Below are positions 15,782-24,043 of a stretch of 26,232 nt of DNA, piece by piece. The stretch lies in the NCBI GenBank assembly GCA_900547755.1, contig URIC01000038.1, positions 1 through 26,232 of the forward strand, read 5' to 3'. This stretch comes from an uncultured Bacteroidales bacterium (GTDB lineage: Bacteria > Bacteroidota > Bacteroidia > Bacteroidales > Muribaculaceae). Position numbers and translations under genes: made by a program. Position 1 is the first letter of the stretch. Every line of letters begins with the position of its first letter. The notes under the pieces are model-generated. The model ran no database searches. It saw only the letters and a list, made by a program, of their open reading frames with translations, and was not told the origin of the DNA.

Positions 15782-16902
15782 AAGGCATCGCTCAATACAT
15801 TGATTACATGGTCAATATCAGTCTCCTGAAGAGAGGCGTTTAGGCTGAACCGTATGCGTTCCGTCCCGGCAGGAACGGTAGGTTTGCGTATGGGAAGCGC
15901 CAGTATATCATGTTTCCTCAAAGACTCGGACAGTTCAAGCGCCCGCGCATTACCGCCTGCCATCAGGGGCACAATCTGTGAGGAGGATACTGAAGGCAAT
16001 CCTGTAAGCGCGCTCAAACGCCGGCGAAACAATTCGCTAATCTCAGCCAAATGCTTGCGCTCCGCTTCCATTCCGGCTATCTTACGCAACATGAAATGTG
16101 TGAAAGCGACATTCACAGGGGGTAAAGCCGTGGAAAAGATAAAACTCCGAGCGCTGTTAAGCAGGAAATCTTTCAGTTCCCGGCTTGCGGCGGCAAAAGC
16201 GCCCATAGAGGCACATGCCTTGCCGAATGTGCCAATCAGCACGTCTATTTCCGGCAGCAAACCCAAAGACTCGCATACACCGAGGCCCTTGGCGCCGAAC
16301 ACGCCTAAGGCATGGGCCTCGTCCACATACAGCATCATCTTCGGGAACGAGGCTTTCAGCGCCGCTATCTCACGAAGCGGCGCCATGTCGCCGTCCATGC
16401 TGTAGACAGACTCGACTATCACCCACACATACTCGGCCGATGCCGATGCCTTTTCCAGTTCACGCCTCAGAGAACCCACATCGTTGTGCAGAAAGCGGCG
16501 GAACGGGGCTTTCCCAAGCCGTATGCCGTCTATGATTGATGCGTGGACCAACTTATCCGCCACAATGGCCGTGCCTTTTACTCCGGAAAGCGCCGAGACA
16601 CATCCTGTATTGGCGTGATAACCGGAATTGAACAGGAGCGCCTCCTTGCCGTAAGCCGCCGACAACCAGTCCTCCAGCTCCCCATATTCCCGCTGACGCG
16701 AGGCAAGCAGGCGTGAGGCAGCCGAAGTGAACGGAATACGCAAGGATTGGCTCATAAACTCCTCCGTCAGGTCATGCCGCAGGGAAAGTCCGAGGTAATC
16801 GTTGGTAGAAAGGTCCAGGACATCCGTCCCCGCTTCTGCCGGTATAGCGCGCAAGCGGCCCTCGAGCCGGTAGTTTTCCAGTATCTGCGAGTACTCACTC
16901 AT
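15778..16902 (-). CDS. bioF: 8-amino-7-oxononanoate synthase
   Basis: BioF (374 residues) condenses pimeloyl-ACP (or -CoA) with alanine to 8-amino-7-oxononanoate using PLP. LDLSTNDYLGLSLR near residue 30, FNSGYHANTGCVSAL, YVDEAHALGVFGAKGLG and LIGTFGKACASMG with PLP-binding Lys228 identify the family of alpha-oxoamine synthases; the bio context separates it from Kbl and sphinganine-forming relatives. The start overlaps the end of bioA by 8 bp and its stop overlaps the bioG-bioC start by 2 bp, so translation of the three genes is tightly coupled. Confidence 0.95.
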   Translation of the reverse strand: MSEYSQILENYRLEGRLRAIPAEAGTDVLDLSTNDYLGLSLRHDLTEEFMSQSLRIPFTSAASRLLASRQREYGELEDWLSAAYGKEALLFNSGYHANTGCVSALSGVKGTAIVADKLVHASIIDGIRLGKAPFRRFLHNDVGSLRRELEKASASAEYVWVIVESVYSMDGDMAPLREIAALKASFPKMMLYVDEAHALGVFGAKGLGVCESLGLLPEIDVLIGTFGKACASMGAFAAASRELKDFLLNSARSFIFSTALPPVNVAFTHFMLRKIAGMEAERKHLAEISELFRRRLSALTGLPSVSSSQIVPLMAGGNARALELSESLRKHDILALPIRKPTVPAGTERIRFSLNASLQETDIDHVINVLSDAL

Positions 16903-18184
16903 CCGAAAGCTGCTCCTTCACAAGTCTTATCAATGTCTTTGCCAGTTTCTCGGTCTGCCTGTCGGTGACAGCCAGGTACGGAGGCATGATATAGGCATTG
17001 TGGCCGAAGGGGCGTATCCATACGCCCTCCTCCACACATCGGCGCTGAAACTTTCCGAGGTCTACCTCACGGTCCATCTCTATGACACCTATACCGCCGA
17101 GAACACGCACATCCACGACCCCGTCCATATCTTTTGCCGGCTCCAGCCACCGCTTCATAAGGGACTCGAGGTGAAGCACCTTTTCCTGCCAGTCCTGAGC
17201 CAACAGCATCTGCGTACTCTTAAGTGCCACTGCGCAGGCGAGCGGGTTGCCCATAAATGTAGGACCGTGCATCATCACTCCGGCAGCCCCTGCGGAGATG
17301 GCATCCGCCACTTTGGCACTCGCGGCCACCGCGCTGAATGTCATGTACCCTCCGGTGATGGACTTGCCTATAGTCATGATGTCGGGTTCCACTCCCGCAT
17401 GCTCCCACGCAAAGAGCTTGCCTGTGCGGCCAAAGCCGGTAGCTATCTCATCGAATATCAGGAAGATGCCTAAATCGTCACACTCCTTGCGCAGTTCCCG
17501 CAGATACTGAGGGTGATAGAATCTCATGCCCCCGGCTCCCTGTACTATAGGCTCCAGAATAACCCCGGCCAGCTCGGAAGCGTGTTCGCGAAGCAGCTTA
17601 CGCATCGGCTCGAAATCCTGCGGGTCCCACTCCTCGTGGAAACGACATCCGGGAGAAGGCGCGAAATACCGGACCGGAAGGGCACCGCCGAAGACCCCGT
17701 GCATACCGGTGACCGGGTCGCATACACTCATGGCATTCCAGGTGTCGCCGTGGTAGCCGGTACGTATGGTCGCGAAGTTAGTGCGTTTCATATCGTTCTG
17801 AGCCTGCACAGCCATCTTCATGGCCACCTCGACGGCCACACTGCCGCTGTCCGCATAAAAGATGTACTCCATGGAGGGGGGCAGGATACTCTTCAGCAGT
17901 TTGCCCAGCTCTATGGCCGGTTCGTGGGTGAATCCGCCGAACATCACATGGCTCATCTTCTCTATCTGCTCGTGTGCGGCGCGGTTGAGTTCCGGGTGAT
18001 TGTACCCGTGTATGACACACCACCAGGAGGACATTCCGTCTATCAGCTCCGTGCCGTCAGCCAGCGTTATCACGCAGCCGTGGGCCTCGCGCACTTTATA
18101 CGTGGGCAGTGGGTCATGGGTCGATGTATATGGATGCCACAGATGCTCTCTGTCGAATGTGTCGTGTATCAGATGTTCGTTCAT
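16895..18184 (-). CDS. bioA: Adenosylmethionine-8-amino-7-oxononanoate aminotransferase
   Basis: BioA (429 residues) transaminates 8-amino-7-oxononanoate to 7,8-diaminopelargonate, in most species with SAM as amino donor. DREHLWHPYTSTHDPLPTYK at the start, LIDGMSSWWCVIHGYNHPEL, DSGSVAVEVAMKMA and GYHGDTWNAMSVCDP are typical. The PLP lysine is Lys274 in DIMTIGKSITGGYM, which by my recollection is the same number as in E. coli BioA. HGPTFMGNPLACAVA is also present. Only 4 nt lie between the lpxH stop and this ATG, so bioA is probably cotranscribed with the upstream Fe-S and lipid A genes. Confidence 0.96.
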   Translation of the reverse strand: MNEHLIHDTFDREHLWHPYTSTHDPLPTYKVREAHGCVITLADGTELIDGMSSWWCVIHGYNHPELNRAAHEQIEKMSHVMFGGFTHEPAIELGKLLKSILPPSMEYIFYADSGSVAVEVAMKMAVQAQNDMKRTNFATIRTGYHGDTWNAMSVCDPVTGMHGVFGGALPVRYFAPSPGCRFHEEWDPQDFEPMRKLLREHASELAGVILEPIVQGAGGMRFYHPQYLRELRKECDDLGIFLIFDEIATGFGRTGKLFAWEHAGVEPDIMTIGKSITGGYMTFSAVAASAKVADAISAGAAGVMMHGPTFMGNPLACAVALKSTQMLLAQDWQEKVLHLESLMKRWLEPAKDMDGVVDVRVLGGIGVIEMDREVDLGKFQRRCVEEGVWIRPFGHNAYIMPPYLAVTDRQTEKLAKTLIRLVKEQLSDE

Positions 18185-18188
18185 TTAT

Positions 18189-18938
18189 TTATCCCTTGAA
18201 TATGTGGAGACTGATTTCTCCGCCGCTCATTTTCGCGTATGAATTAAGGCATATCCAGTCGCCGAGGATAGTGGCCCGCGCCGTCTCGGAAATCTTCTCG
18301 GTCACGAGTATGTGTCTGTGTCCGAAGATGTAATGTGCCACATCCGGATGTTCCGCCGAGTGTTCGGCGGCATACACCATCAACGGCTCCTTGTCTTTCC
18401 CCTCGAAAACGGGAGTCACAGGATGCCCGCCTCGGTTTGAATCGCTCCAGCGGTATGCGAATGGTATGGTCCAGCGCGGATGTATGCCGGCGTATAATTT
18501 CTGGCAGATTTTGTTTCGGAACATACTCCTTATGAATCGGAAAGAGCGGTTCATCTTGCCCAGACCGTCTCCGTGGGAAATAAAACAACGTTTGCCCTGA
18601 ATGGTACGTTCAAGGACTCCGTCTATCACCTCTATACCCAGTTCATCGGACAAATAGTCGAAAATCCAGATGTCATGGTTCCCAATCATCCAGGTGATTT
18701 TCACACCGCTGTCCGCCAATTCGGCCAGCTTGCCGAAAAACCGCACATATCCGCGAGGCACTGCGTAGCGATACTCAAACCAATAGTCCAACACATCGCC
18801 CACCAGGTAAACGGCCTCTGCGTCATCCTTTATGGAATCCAAAAAGCGCACTACCCGTTTCTCCACCTCCTTGGAGTCTCTGAAATAACGGGCTCCGAGG
18901 TGCATATCACTAAGGAAATATGTGGATTTTTCACTCAT
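18189..18938 (-). CDS. lpxH: UDP-2,3-diacylglucosamine diphosphatase (LpxH-type)
   Basis: A 249-residue calcineurin-like phosphoesterase. Metal ligands appear in order: SDMHLG (Asp11, His13), VGDVLDYWFEYRYAVPRGY (Asp48), GNHD (Asn87, His88), SHGDG (His122) and GHRH (His207, His209). The FEYRYAVPR stretch after GDV and the later NRSFRFIRS distinguish LpxH from general metallophosphatases. It hydrolyses UDP-2,3-diacyl-GlcN to lipid X in lipid A synthesis, at the cytoplasmic face of the inner membrane. It follows the SufT-like gene by 13 nt and precedes bioA by 4 nt. Confidence 0.9.
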   Translation of the reverse strand: MSEKSTYFLSDMHLGARYFRDSKEVEKRVVRFLDSIKDDAEAVYLVGDVLDYWFEYRYAVPRGYVRFFGKLAELADSGVKITWMIGNHDIWIFDYLSDELGIEVIDGVLERTIQGKRCFISHGDGLGKMNRSFRFIRSMFRNKICQKLYAGIHPRWTIPFAYRWSDSNRGGHPVTPVFEGKDKEPLMVYAAEHSAEHPDVAHYIFGHRHILVTEKISETARATILGDWICLNSYAKMSGGEISLHIFKG

Positions 18939-18951
18939 CGGCCCACGTGCG

Positions 18952-19290
18952 TCAGAGGAATCCGAGTTCCAGTTTCGCCTCCTCGCTCATCATATCCTGG
19001 TTCCAGACGGGGTCGAACACCAGTCGCAGGTCCACGCCTTTGGGACCCTCTATACTCAGCAACTTCTGGCGCACATCCTCCAAAAGGAAGTCCGCCGCCG
19101 GACAATTGGGCGCAGTGAGCGTCATGTCTACGTGCAGGAACGAGTCCTTAGGGTCATAGTCTATTTTATATATAAGGCCAAGGTCGTAAATATTTACCGG
19201 TATCTCCGGGTCAAAAACGGTGCGAAGCACGTCTATCGCCTTACGGGTAATATCCATCTCCTTCTCCTGTTCTGTCGTTTTTTCGTCCAT
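18952..19290 (-). CDS. SufT/MIP18-family Fe-S assembly factor
   Basis: A 112-residue protein of the MIP18 (DUF59, PaaD/SufT-like) family. DPEIPVNIYDLGLIYKIDYD (residues 27-46) and LTAPNCPAADFLLEDVRQKL with the conserved Cys63 are the signatures. Members help deliver Fe-S clusters to target proteins. The frame is open upstream to 19344, but the -7 element at 19340-19333 lies there, so the ATG at 19290 is chosen. It heads the operon with lpxH, bioA, bioF and bioG-bioC; the bio link is notable because biotin synthase, not present here, is an Fe-S enzyme. A role in phenylacetate degradation (PaaD) is unlikely since no paa genes are nearby. Confidence 0.85.
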   Translation of the reverse strand: MDEKTTEQEKEMDITRKAIDVLRTVFDPEIPVNIYDLGLIYKIDYDPKDSFLHVDMTLTAPNCPAADFLLEDVRQKLLSIEGPKGVDLRLVFDPVWNQDMMSEEAKLELGFL

Positions 19291-19332
19291 ATCAGTAACT
19301 TGTTTTGCGGGATTGGTCCGCGTTTGGGCATA

Positions 19333-19340
19333 CAAAATTA
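19333..19340 (-). promoter_or_regulatory. -7 element of the SufT-lpxH-bio operon
   Basis: TAATTTTG on the minus strand fits TAnnTTTG and gives a leader of about 38 nt to the ATG at 19290. No clear TTTG was found at the expected upstream spacing. Confidence 0.5.
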
Positions 19341-19382
19341 GCAAAAAATTCGGCTCGCCGCCTACGTCTCAAAAAAAAATAT

Positions 19383-19390
19383 TACCTTTG
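19383..19390 (+). promoter_or_regulatory. Probable -7 element of the beta-barrel gene pair
   Basis: TACCTTTG fits TAnnTTTG and lies 66 bp before the ATG at 19457. The -33 element is not evident; a nine-base A-tract lies directly upstream. Confidence 0.45.
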
Positions 19391-19456
19391 TAAGCATATT
19401 CAGCTTCCTGCCATAGGAATGACTGCTGATAACTAACACATTAAATTATAAGATTT

Positions 19457-20077
19457 ATGAAATCAAACTGGAAAATAGCCCTCGCGGCTCTCGTAGCCGT
19501 AGTACTCGGCTGCTCCTCTGCCTCCGCGCAATTCCGTTTCGGCGTCAAAGCCGGTGTAAACCTCAACAGCCTGCATTTCTCCAACCTAAAATCAAACCTT
19601 GACAAAGACAACGGATGTGGCTTCACCGGCGGTGTCATGACCGAGTTCCAGGTCCCTGTCATAGGCCTGTGCCTGGACGCTTCCCTTATGTATAGCCGCA
19701 TGAACGCCAGCACCGGAATTTTTAATACCGATGAACACGGTATTATTACTGAAACCATAGAACCCAACAAGGATTTCCTGGAAATCCCCATCAATCTTAA
19801 ATACAAATTCCCCATCCCGCTGGCACAGCCGTTCCTCTTCACCGGTCCCTCTTTCGCCTTCAAGCTGGGCGGTGACGATGACGTGTTCAAGACCAAGACT
19901 TTCCAGACCGCCTGGAACATCGGTGTCGGCGTTGAACTATTCAATCATCTGCAGGTAGCCGGTTCATACGGATTCGGCATGAACAACATAATGAAAGAAG
20001 TGGCCGGCATCAACACCACCAACGATTTCAAGGTTAAAAACAACTATTGGACCATTACGGCAGCTTACCTGTTCTGA
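19457..20077 (+). CDS. Outer membrane beta-barrel protein (PF13568-like), first of a pair
   Basis: A 206-residue protein with a signal peptide ending ASA-Q (cleavage near residue 25) and an alternating hydrophobic pattern of short strands typical of small 8-strand barrels. It opens QFRFGVKAGVNLNSLHFS and ends NNYWTITAAYLF, with the terminal aromatic residue expected of outer membrane proteins. Function within the family is usually unknown. The next gene, 8 nt downstream, is a diverged paralog with the same QFR-x-GV-x-AG start. Expression presumably comes from the promoter near 19383. Confidence 0.85.
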   Translation: MKSNWKIALAALVAVVLGCSSASAQFRFGVKAGVNLNSLHFSNLKSNLDKDNGCGFTGGVMTEFQVPVIGLCLDASLMYSRMNASTGIFNTDEHGIITETIEPNKDFLEIPINLKYKFPIPLAQPFLFTGPSFAFKLGGDDDVFKTKTFQTAWNIGVGVELFNHLQVAGSYGFGMNNIMKEVAGINTTNDFKVKNNYWTITAAYLF

Positions 20078-20085
20078 TTAGAGCA

Positions 20086-20700
20086 ATGAAGAAATTCTAT
20101 CTGACCCTGCTGTTGGCTCTTGTCTGCGTACCGGCGGCCCTCGCGCAGTTCCGTTGGGGTGTCATGGCAGGCTTCAATTATCAGAAATACAATTTCAAGC
20201 AGGACCTCATCAAAGTAGATGCGTCCCCGGGATTTTCAGCCGGCGTCATGGGCGAACTAATGTTTCCGGGCATCGGCTTCGGTATGGACTTCGGCCTCAA
20301 CTACGAGATGCACGGCTCCAGACTTCACCTCGGTGACCAGGTAGTGTGGGCGTCCGACGGATATGGCACTGAACAGAGTTATATCCACCTTATACAGATT
20401 CCCATCAACCTGCGCTTCAAATACACCCGTCTTAACGGTGTGGAGCAGAAAATAGCACCCTTTGTATTCGGCGGACCGGTTTTCAACATTCAGTGCGGCC
20501 ACAATTCGGTACCGGCGCTTGAATATTCCTCCGGCTCAATAGGCGTGCAGGCACAGATTGGTGCCGAGCTTTTTCAGAAATTCCAGATTTCCGGCGGTTA
20601 TATCTGGGACTTCACCTATGAGGCCCGTACACGCAAACTCGAAAATTTCAGCCAGCACCCCTCCGGCTGGACTATAAAGGCTGTTTATTTCTTTAAATAA
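20086..20700 (+). CDS. Outer membrane beta-barrel protein (PF13568-like), second of a pair
   Basis: A 204-residue protein with signal peptide MKKFYLTLLLALVCVPAALA followed by QFRWGVMAGFNYQKYNF. Shared landmarks with the preceding protein are QFR-x-GV-x-AG-x-N, a GVM-x-E-x4-P-x-IG block and a C-terminal WTIKAVYFF, pointing to tandem duplication and divergence. The frame opens earlier at 20047 within the previous gene, but the ATG at 20086 gives the proper signal peptide. priA follows 42 nt later and may be cotranscribed. Confidence 0.85.
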   Translation: MKKFYLTLLLALVCVPAALAQFRWGVMAGFNYQKYNFKQDLIKVDASPGFSAGVMGELMFPGIGFGMDFGLNYEMHGSRLHLGDQVVWASDGYGTEQSYIHLIQIPINLRFKYTRLNGVEQKIAPFVFGGPVFNIQCGHNSVPALEYSSGSIGVQAQIGAELFQKFQISGGYIWDFTYEARTRKLENFSQHPSGWTIKAVYFFK

Positions 20701-20742
20701 CAGACTTTAGGATACTGTTAAAACCAAGGTTCTCGGAGAACT

Positions 20743-23217
20743 ATGACACGCTATGCCGATGTTATTCTGCCCCTGCCCCTATACTCCACGTTCACCTATA
20801 GGGTGCCGGAAATCATGCAGGAACAGCTTAAGGTCGGCAGCCGTGTGCTTGTGCCATTCGCAAAAACCGGTTGCCACACCGGCATAGTGACGGGTCTGCA
20901 CTCCGACGCTCCGGCACAGGGTGTGGATATTAAGCCGATAATGGCTCTCCTTGACGACGAACCCATTCTGCGCCATCCACAGCTTAAATTCTGGCAGTGG
21001 ATGGCGCGATATTATCTTTGCTCTCCCGGCGAGGTGATGAAAGCCGCCCTCCCGGCGGCACTGAAAGTAGAGAGCGAAAGCTGGCTCTCCCCTGCAGATG
21101 ACCCGGACCCCGAGGAAATACAGCTTCTTTCTCAGCAGCAGGCCCTTGTTTACGCCTTCATTGTCCACCACAGGAAAGTCCGCATTGCCGACATAGAAAA
21201 GGAAGTGCAGGTTTCATCTCCTCGCATCGCAATCAATAAGCTGATAGAGAAAGGTCTTGTGCAGTCGGCGGAACGTGTCGTGGACAAATACATAACCCGA
21301 AAGATAGCCGTTGTCAGCCTTTGCTGCACCCGCGAGGACAAGGAGGCGTTGCACGCCTGTTTCAACGCCGTAAAACGCTCCCGGAGTCAGGAGAAACTGC
21401 TCGTAACATTCCTTGACCTTTCGGGCTGGCTTCAGGCCGGCAAACCGCTGCGACAGGTTGAGCGTAAAGCGCTCCAGGAAAAGGCCGGCGTCACCCCTTC
21501 TGTCTTCAACGCTTTGGTGAAGAAAGGAATTTTCAAGGTCTCCGATCGCCGTATCAACAGGTTCTCTGAAGTCGCCTCCACCGGGATGCGGGCTATACCT
21601 GTCTTAACGGAGCCTCAACAGACAGCCCTACGCGCCATACGCCACGAAATGGGCAGCCACCTCGTCACCCTGCTGCGCGGTGTTACCGGCAGCGGTAAGA
21701 CTGAAATTTACTCGCATCTGATACACGATGCCCTCTCTCACGGCGATTATGTGCTGATGCTTGTTCCGGAAATCAGCCTGACGACTCAGCTGACCACCCG
21801 CCTGCGCGCCATTTTCGGAGACCGTATGTTGGTCTATCACTCCAAATTCTCCGATTCCGAGCGTGTGGACATTTGGAGGCGCCTGCTCACTTCCGCTTCA
21901 CCGATGCTGATTCTCGGTGTACGCTCATCCGTCTTTCTCCCCTTCCCGAGAGTCGGACTCATTATCGTAGACGAAGAACACGAATCTTCCTACAAACAGT
22001 TTGACCCCGCTCCCCGTTACAACGCTCGCGACACGGCTATAATGCTCGCGTCAATGCACGGAGCGAAAGTGCTGTTGGGAAGCGCCACGCCCGCCATTGA
22101 CACTTATTACAAAGCCTCGACAGGCAAATATGGCCTGGTGGAGCTGCTGACACGCTTCTCCGATATGCCGCTCCCATCGGTAGATGTGATAGACATGAGG
22201 GACAGGCGCAAGAAACATGAGGTATCAGGACCCTTCTCCAAGGATTTGCTATCAGCTGTTCGCCATGCCGTAAGCGCCGATAAGCAGGCCATTGTCTTTC
22301 AGAACCGACGAGGTTTTGCCCCGATGGTGATTTGCTCCACCTGCGGCTGGACTCCACGATGTCCGCATTGCGACATTTCGTTGGTGTACCATAGAAGCGA
22401 ACATCTGCTGAAATGTCACTATTGCGGCTATGCGATGCCTGTTCCTCAGCTTTGCCCGGCCTGTGGCACCAACTCTCTGCGCTCCTCAGGCTACGGCACG
22501 GAGCGCCTCAGCGATTCTCTCGCAAATTTGCTCCCAGAGGTGCCTATCGCACGGATGGACCTGGATACCACTCGCGCCAAAGACGCATACCAGGACATTA
22601 TCGAGAATTTCTCCAAGGGCAAAACCCGAATCCTGGTAGGCACACAAATGGTAACCAAGGGTCTTGACTTCAAGGATGTGACTGTCGTAGGCATTGTAAA
22701 CGCCGACACACTCATCAACTTCCCGGACTTCCGCAGCAATGAACGCGCGTTCAGTACATTTGAGCAAGTCGCAGGACGTGCCGGCCGACACTCGGATACG
22801 GGCCGGGTACTCATACAGACCACAAATCCGCTCCACCCCTCCATAACCTATGTAAAGACACACGACTACAAAGGGTTCTACTCTCAGGAACTACAGCAAC
22901 GCCGCCAGTTCATCTATCCTCCTTTTGTAAAAATAATAAATATCTACTTGCGGCACAAAGACGCATCCACTCTTGACTCACTGACAGAAACCTACACCCG
23001 TGTCATGCGTCAGACCTTCGGGCAGAGAGTACTCGGCCCCGACACTCCCGACATATCCAGAATAGCCGGTTGGCACATCAGGGTAATAATGCTGAAAATA
23101 GAGCCGGAAGCCTCCATGACCAAAGTAAAGCAAGTGCTGCACCAAATCTACGCCGCAGTCGCCAACCTACCCGGCATGAAATCACTACGCCTCCACTACG
23201 ACGTAGACCCCGCCTGA
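20743..23217 (+). CDS. priA: Primosomal protein N', replication restart helicase
   Basis: PriA (824 residues) recognises stalled forks and D-loops and loads the replisome. The N-terminal DNA-binding domain starts ADVILPLPLYSTFTYRVPE. Walker A is GVTGSGKTEIY with Lys319, followed by LVPEISLTTQLTTR, the DEEH box in IIVDEEHESSYKQFDPAPRY, and FQNRRGF. Zinc-binding cysteines appear in CSTCGWTPRCPHC, CHYCGY and CPACG within the helicase core. VGTQMVTKGLDFKDVTVVGI and FEQVAGRAGRHSDTGRV are the C-terminal helicase motifs. The length is near that of Bacteroidota homologs. No terminator was seen after the stop; a spacer of about 390 bp follows. Confidence 0.97.
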   Translation: MTRYADVILPLPLYSTFTYRVPEIMQEQLKVGSRVLVPFAKTGCHTGIVTGLHSDAPAQGVDIKPIMALLDDEPILRHPQLKFWQWMARYYLCSPGEVMKAALPAALKVESESWLSPADDPDPEEIQLLSQQQALVYAFIVHHRKVRIADIEKEVQVSSPRIAINKLIEKGLVQSAERVVDKYITRKIAVVSLCCTREDKEALHACFNAVKRSRSQEKLLVTFLDLSGWLQAGKPLRQVERKALQEKAGVTPSVFNALVKKGIFKVSDRRINRFSEVASTGMRAIPVLTEPQQTALRAIRHEMGSHLVTLLRGVTGSGKTEIYSHLIHDALSHGDYVLMLVPEISLTTQLTTRLRAIFGDRMLVYHSKFSDSERVDIWRRLLTSASPMLILGVRSSVFLPFPRVGLIIVDEEHESSYKQFDPAPRYNARDTAIMLASMHGAKVLLGSATPAIDTYYKASTGKYGLVELLTRFSDMPLPSVDVIDMRDRRKKHEVSGPFSKDLLSAVRHAVSADKQAIVFQNRRGFAPMVICSTCGWTPRCPHCDISLVYHRSEHLLKCHYCGYAMPVPQLCPACGTNSLRSSGYGTERLSDSLANLLPEVPIARMDLDTTRAKDAYQDIIENFSKGKTRILVGTQMVTKGLDFKDVTVVGIVNADTLINFPDFRSNERAFSTFEQVAGRAGRHSDTGRVLIQTTNPLHPSITYVKTHDYKGFYSQELQQRRQFIYPPFVKIINIYLRHKDASTLDSLTETYTRVMRQTFGQRVLGPDTPDISRIAGWHIRVIMLKIEPEASMTKVKQVLHQIYAAVANLPGMKSLRLHYDVDPA

Positions 23218-23605
23218 AAACTGCTGAAAGCAAAAGCCTATACACCTCCCTCCCGCTACCCTCCTCTGACAACCCTATCCCATCAAAAGTATACGACCTT
23301 ACCTGCTTCACCACATCAAAAAAAGCAAAAGCCTAAAGTCAAAGTCGGAATGCAATTTTCCACCTGCATAGCCCCATATTATTTTTGAAGCCGTAGGGTT
23401 GAATCGGCTGTCGGCTGAGATGGGGCTTCCCAAGCCCACAGCCCCTCCCCAATCCGCCATTAAGTCGCGAGCGTCAAAAAATATGGATACTGTTCAGAAC
23501 GAAATTTTTGCACTTCGTTGTCGAATCTTGGACTAACGATATTGCAACCAACATGGCAAGGCCAATGGCAATATTGACCGGCATTTAATTCTTTATCATT
23601 GTTCC
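23218..23605. other. Gene-free spacer after priA
   Basis: No supported gene was found. The 14-bp sequence AAAGCAAAAGCCTA occurs twice (23227-23240 and 23322-23335). There is a GGGCTT/AAGCCC hairpin at 23423-23437 without a T-tract, and an ATATTGC/GCAATAT inverted repeat at 23539-23574 near the end of the NifX-like gene that could help end its transcript. A 17-codon ORF at 23483-23536 has no support. Composition changes here from the GC-richer left part to the AT-richer right part. Confidence 0.45.
23227..23335. repeat. 14-bp exact direct repeat flanking 81 bp
   Basis: AAAGCAAAAGCCTA is present at 23227-23240 and again at 23322-23335. The repeat begins 10 bp after the priA stop. It could be a small duplication scar; no integrase or element lies between the copies. 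Confidence 0.5.
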
Positions 23606-23983
23606 TTAATTATCATGCCCATGGCATTCATGGTGGTGTTCATGAGAAGTGCATCCCATACCGGAATCTATGATTTTACCTTCAAGATATGCGGTTGCGA
23701 CATCCCGGATGTTCCCGGTACATCCTCTTACCACTTTGATATGATGGGCTGTAAGGACATTCAAGGCTCCTTGCCCCATATTTCCCGCCAGCATCACGCC
23801 GATACCCATCTTCTCCAGTTCATCCGCTATGTTGGACTTGCAGCCGCATCCCTGCGGAGAAGGAACGGTTTCGCTCCCCGTAATCTGATTGTCCTGATTT
23901 ACTGTCAGAACGGTGTAATACTCACAGTGACCGAAATGGTCATCTACCATGTTTTCCTTGGTCGGAATTGCAATTTTCATCAT
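23606..23983 (-). CDS. NifX/NifB-family Fe-Mo cofactor-binding-like protein
   Basis: A 125-residue protein of the dinitrogenase iron-molybdenum cofactor domain family (PF02579; NifX, NafY and the NifB C-terminus). MKIAIPTKENMVDDHFGHCE, GCGCKSNIADELEKMGI, AGNMGQGALNVL and RGCTGN are the family landmarks, and the tail SHEHHHECHGHDN is a His/Cys-rich, probably metal-binding extension. Members bind iron-sulfur or FeMo precursor clusters. No nif genes are in the window, so it more likely carries or stores an Fe-S cluster for another system. Two adjacent ATG codons (23983 and 23980) could start it. It is third in line after the NapH-like gene and an 18-codon ORF. Confidence 0.85.
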   Translation of the reverse strand: MMKIAIPTKENMVDDHFGHCEYYTVLTVNQDNQITGSETVPSPQGCGCKSNIADELEKMGIGVMLAGNMGQGALNVLTAHHIKVVRGCTGNIRDVATAYLEGKIIDSGMGCTSHEHHHECHGHDN

Positions 23984-23986
23984 AAT

Positions 23987-24043
23987 TTATTCTTTAATGT
24001 CAATACTGTCTATCACAGTGTTCGCTAAATCTTTATCTGTCAT
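23987..24043 (-). CDS. Possible 18-residue micro-ORF between the NapH-like and NifX-like genes
   Basis: The reading frame MTDKDLANTVIDSIDIKE starts with an ATG overlapping the stop of the NapH-like gene (ATGA at 24043-24040) and ends in TAA three bases before the NifX-like ATG. It thus fills the gap exactly in the manner of a coupled operon gene. The predicted peptide is acidic and could form one helix. It may encode a micropeptide, serve only to carry ribosomes into the next gene, or be the remnant of a longer gene. There is no homology evidence. Confidence 0.4.
   Translation of the reverse strand: MTDKDLANTVIDSIDIKE

Noticed and set aside
23423..23437. GGGCTT/AAGCCC hairpin as priA terminator
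   Set aside because: About 200 bp from the priA stop and without a T-tract.
23483..23536. 17-codon ORF MDTVQNEIFALRCRILD in the post-priA spacer
   Set aside because: Too short, with no operon context or recognisable homology; possibly a remnant but not supportable.
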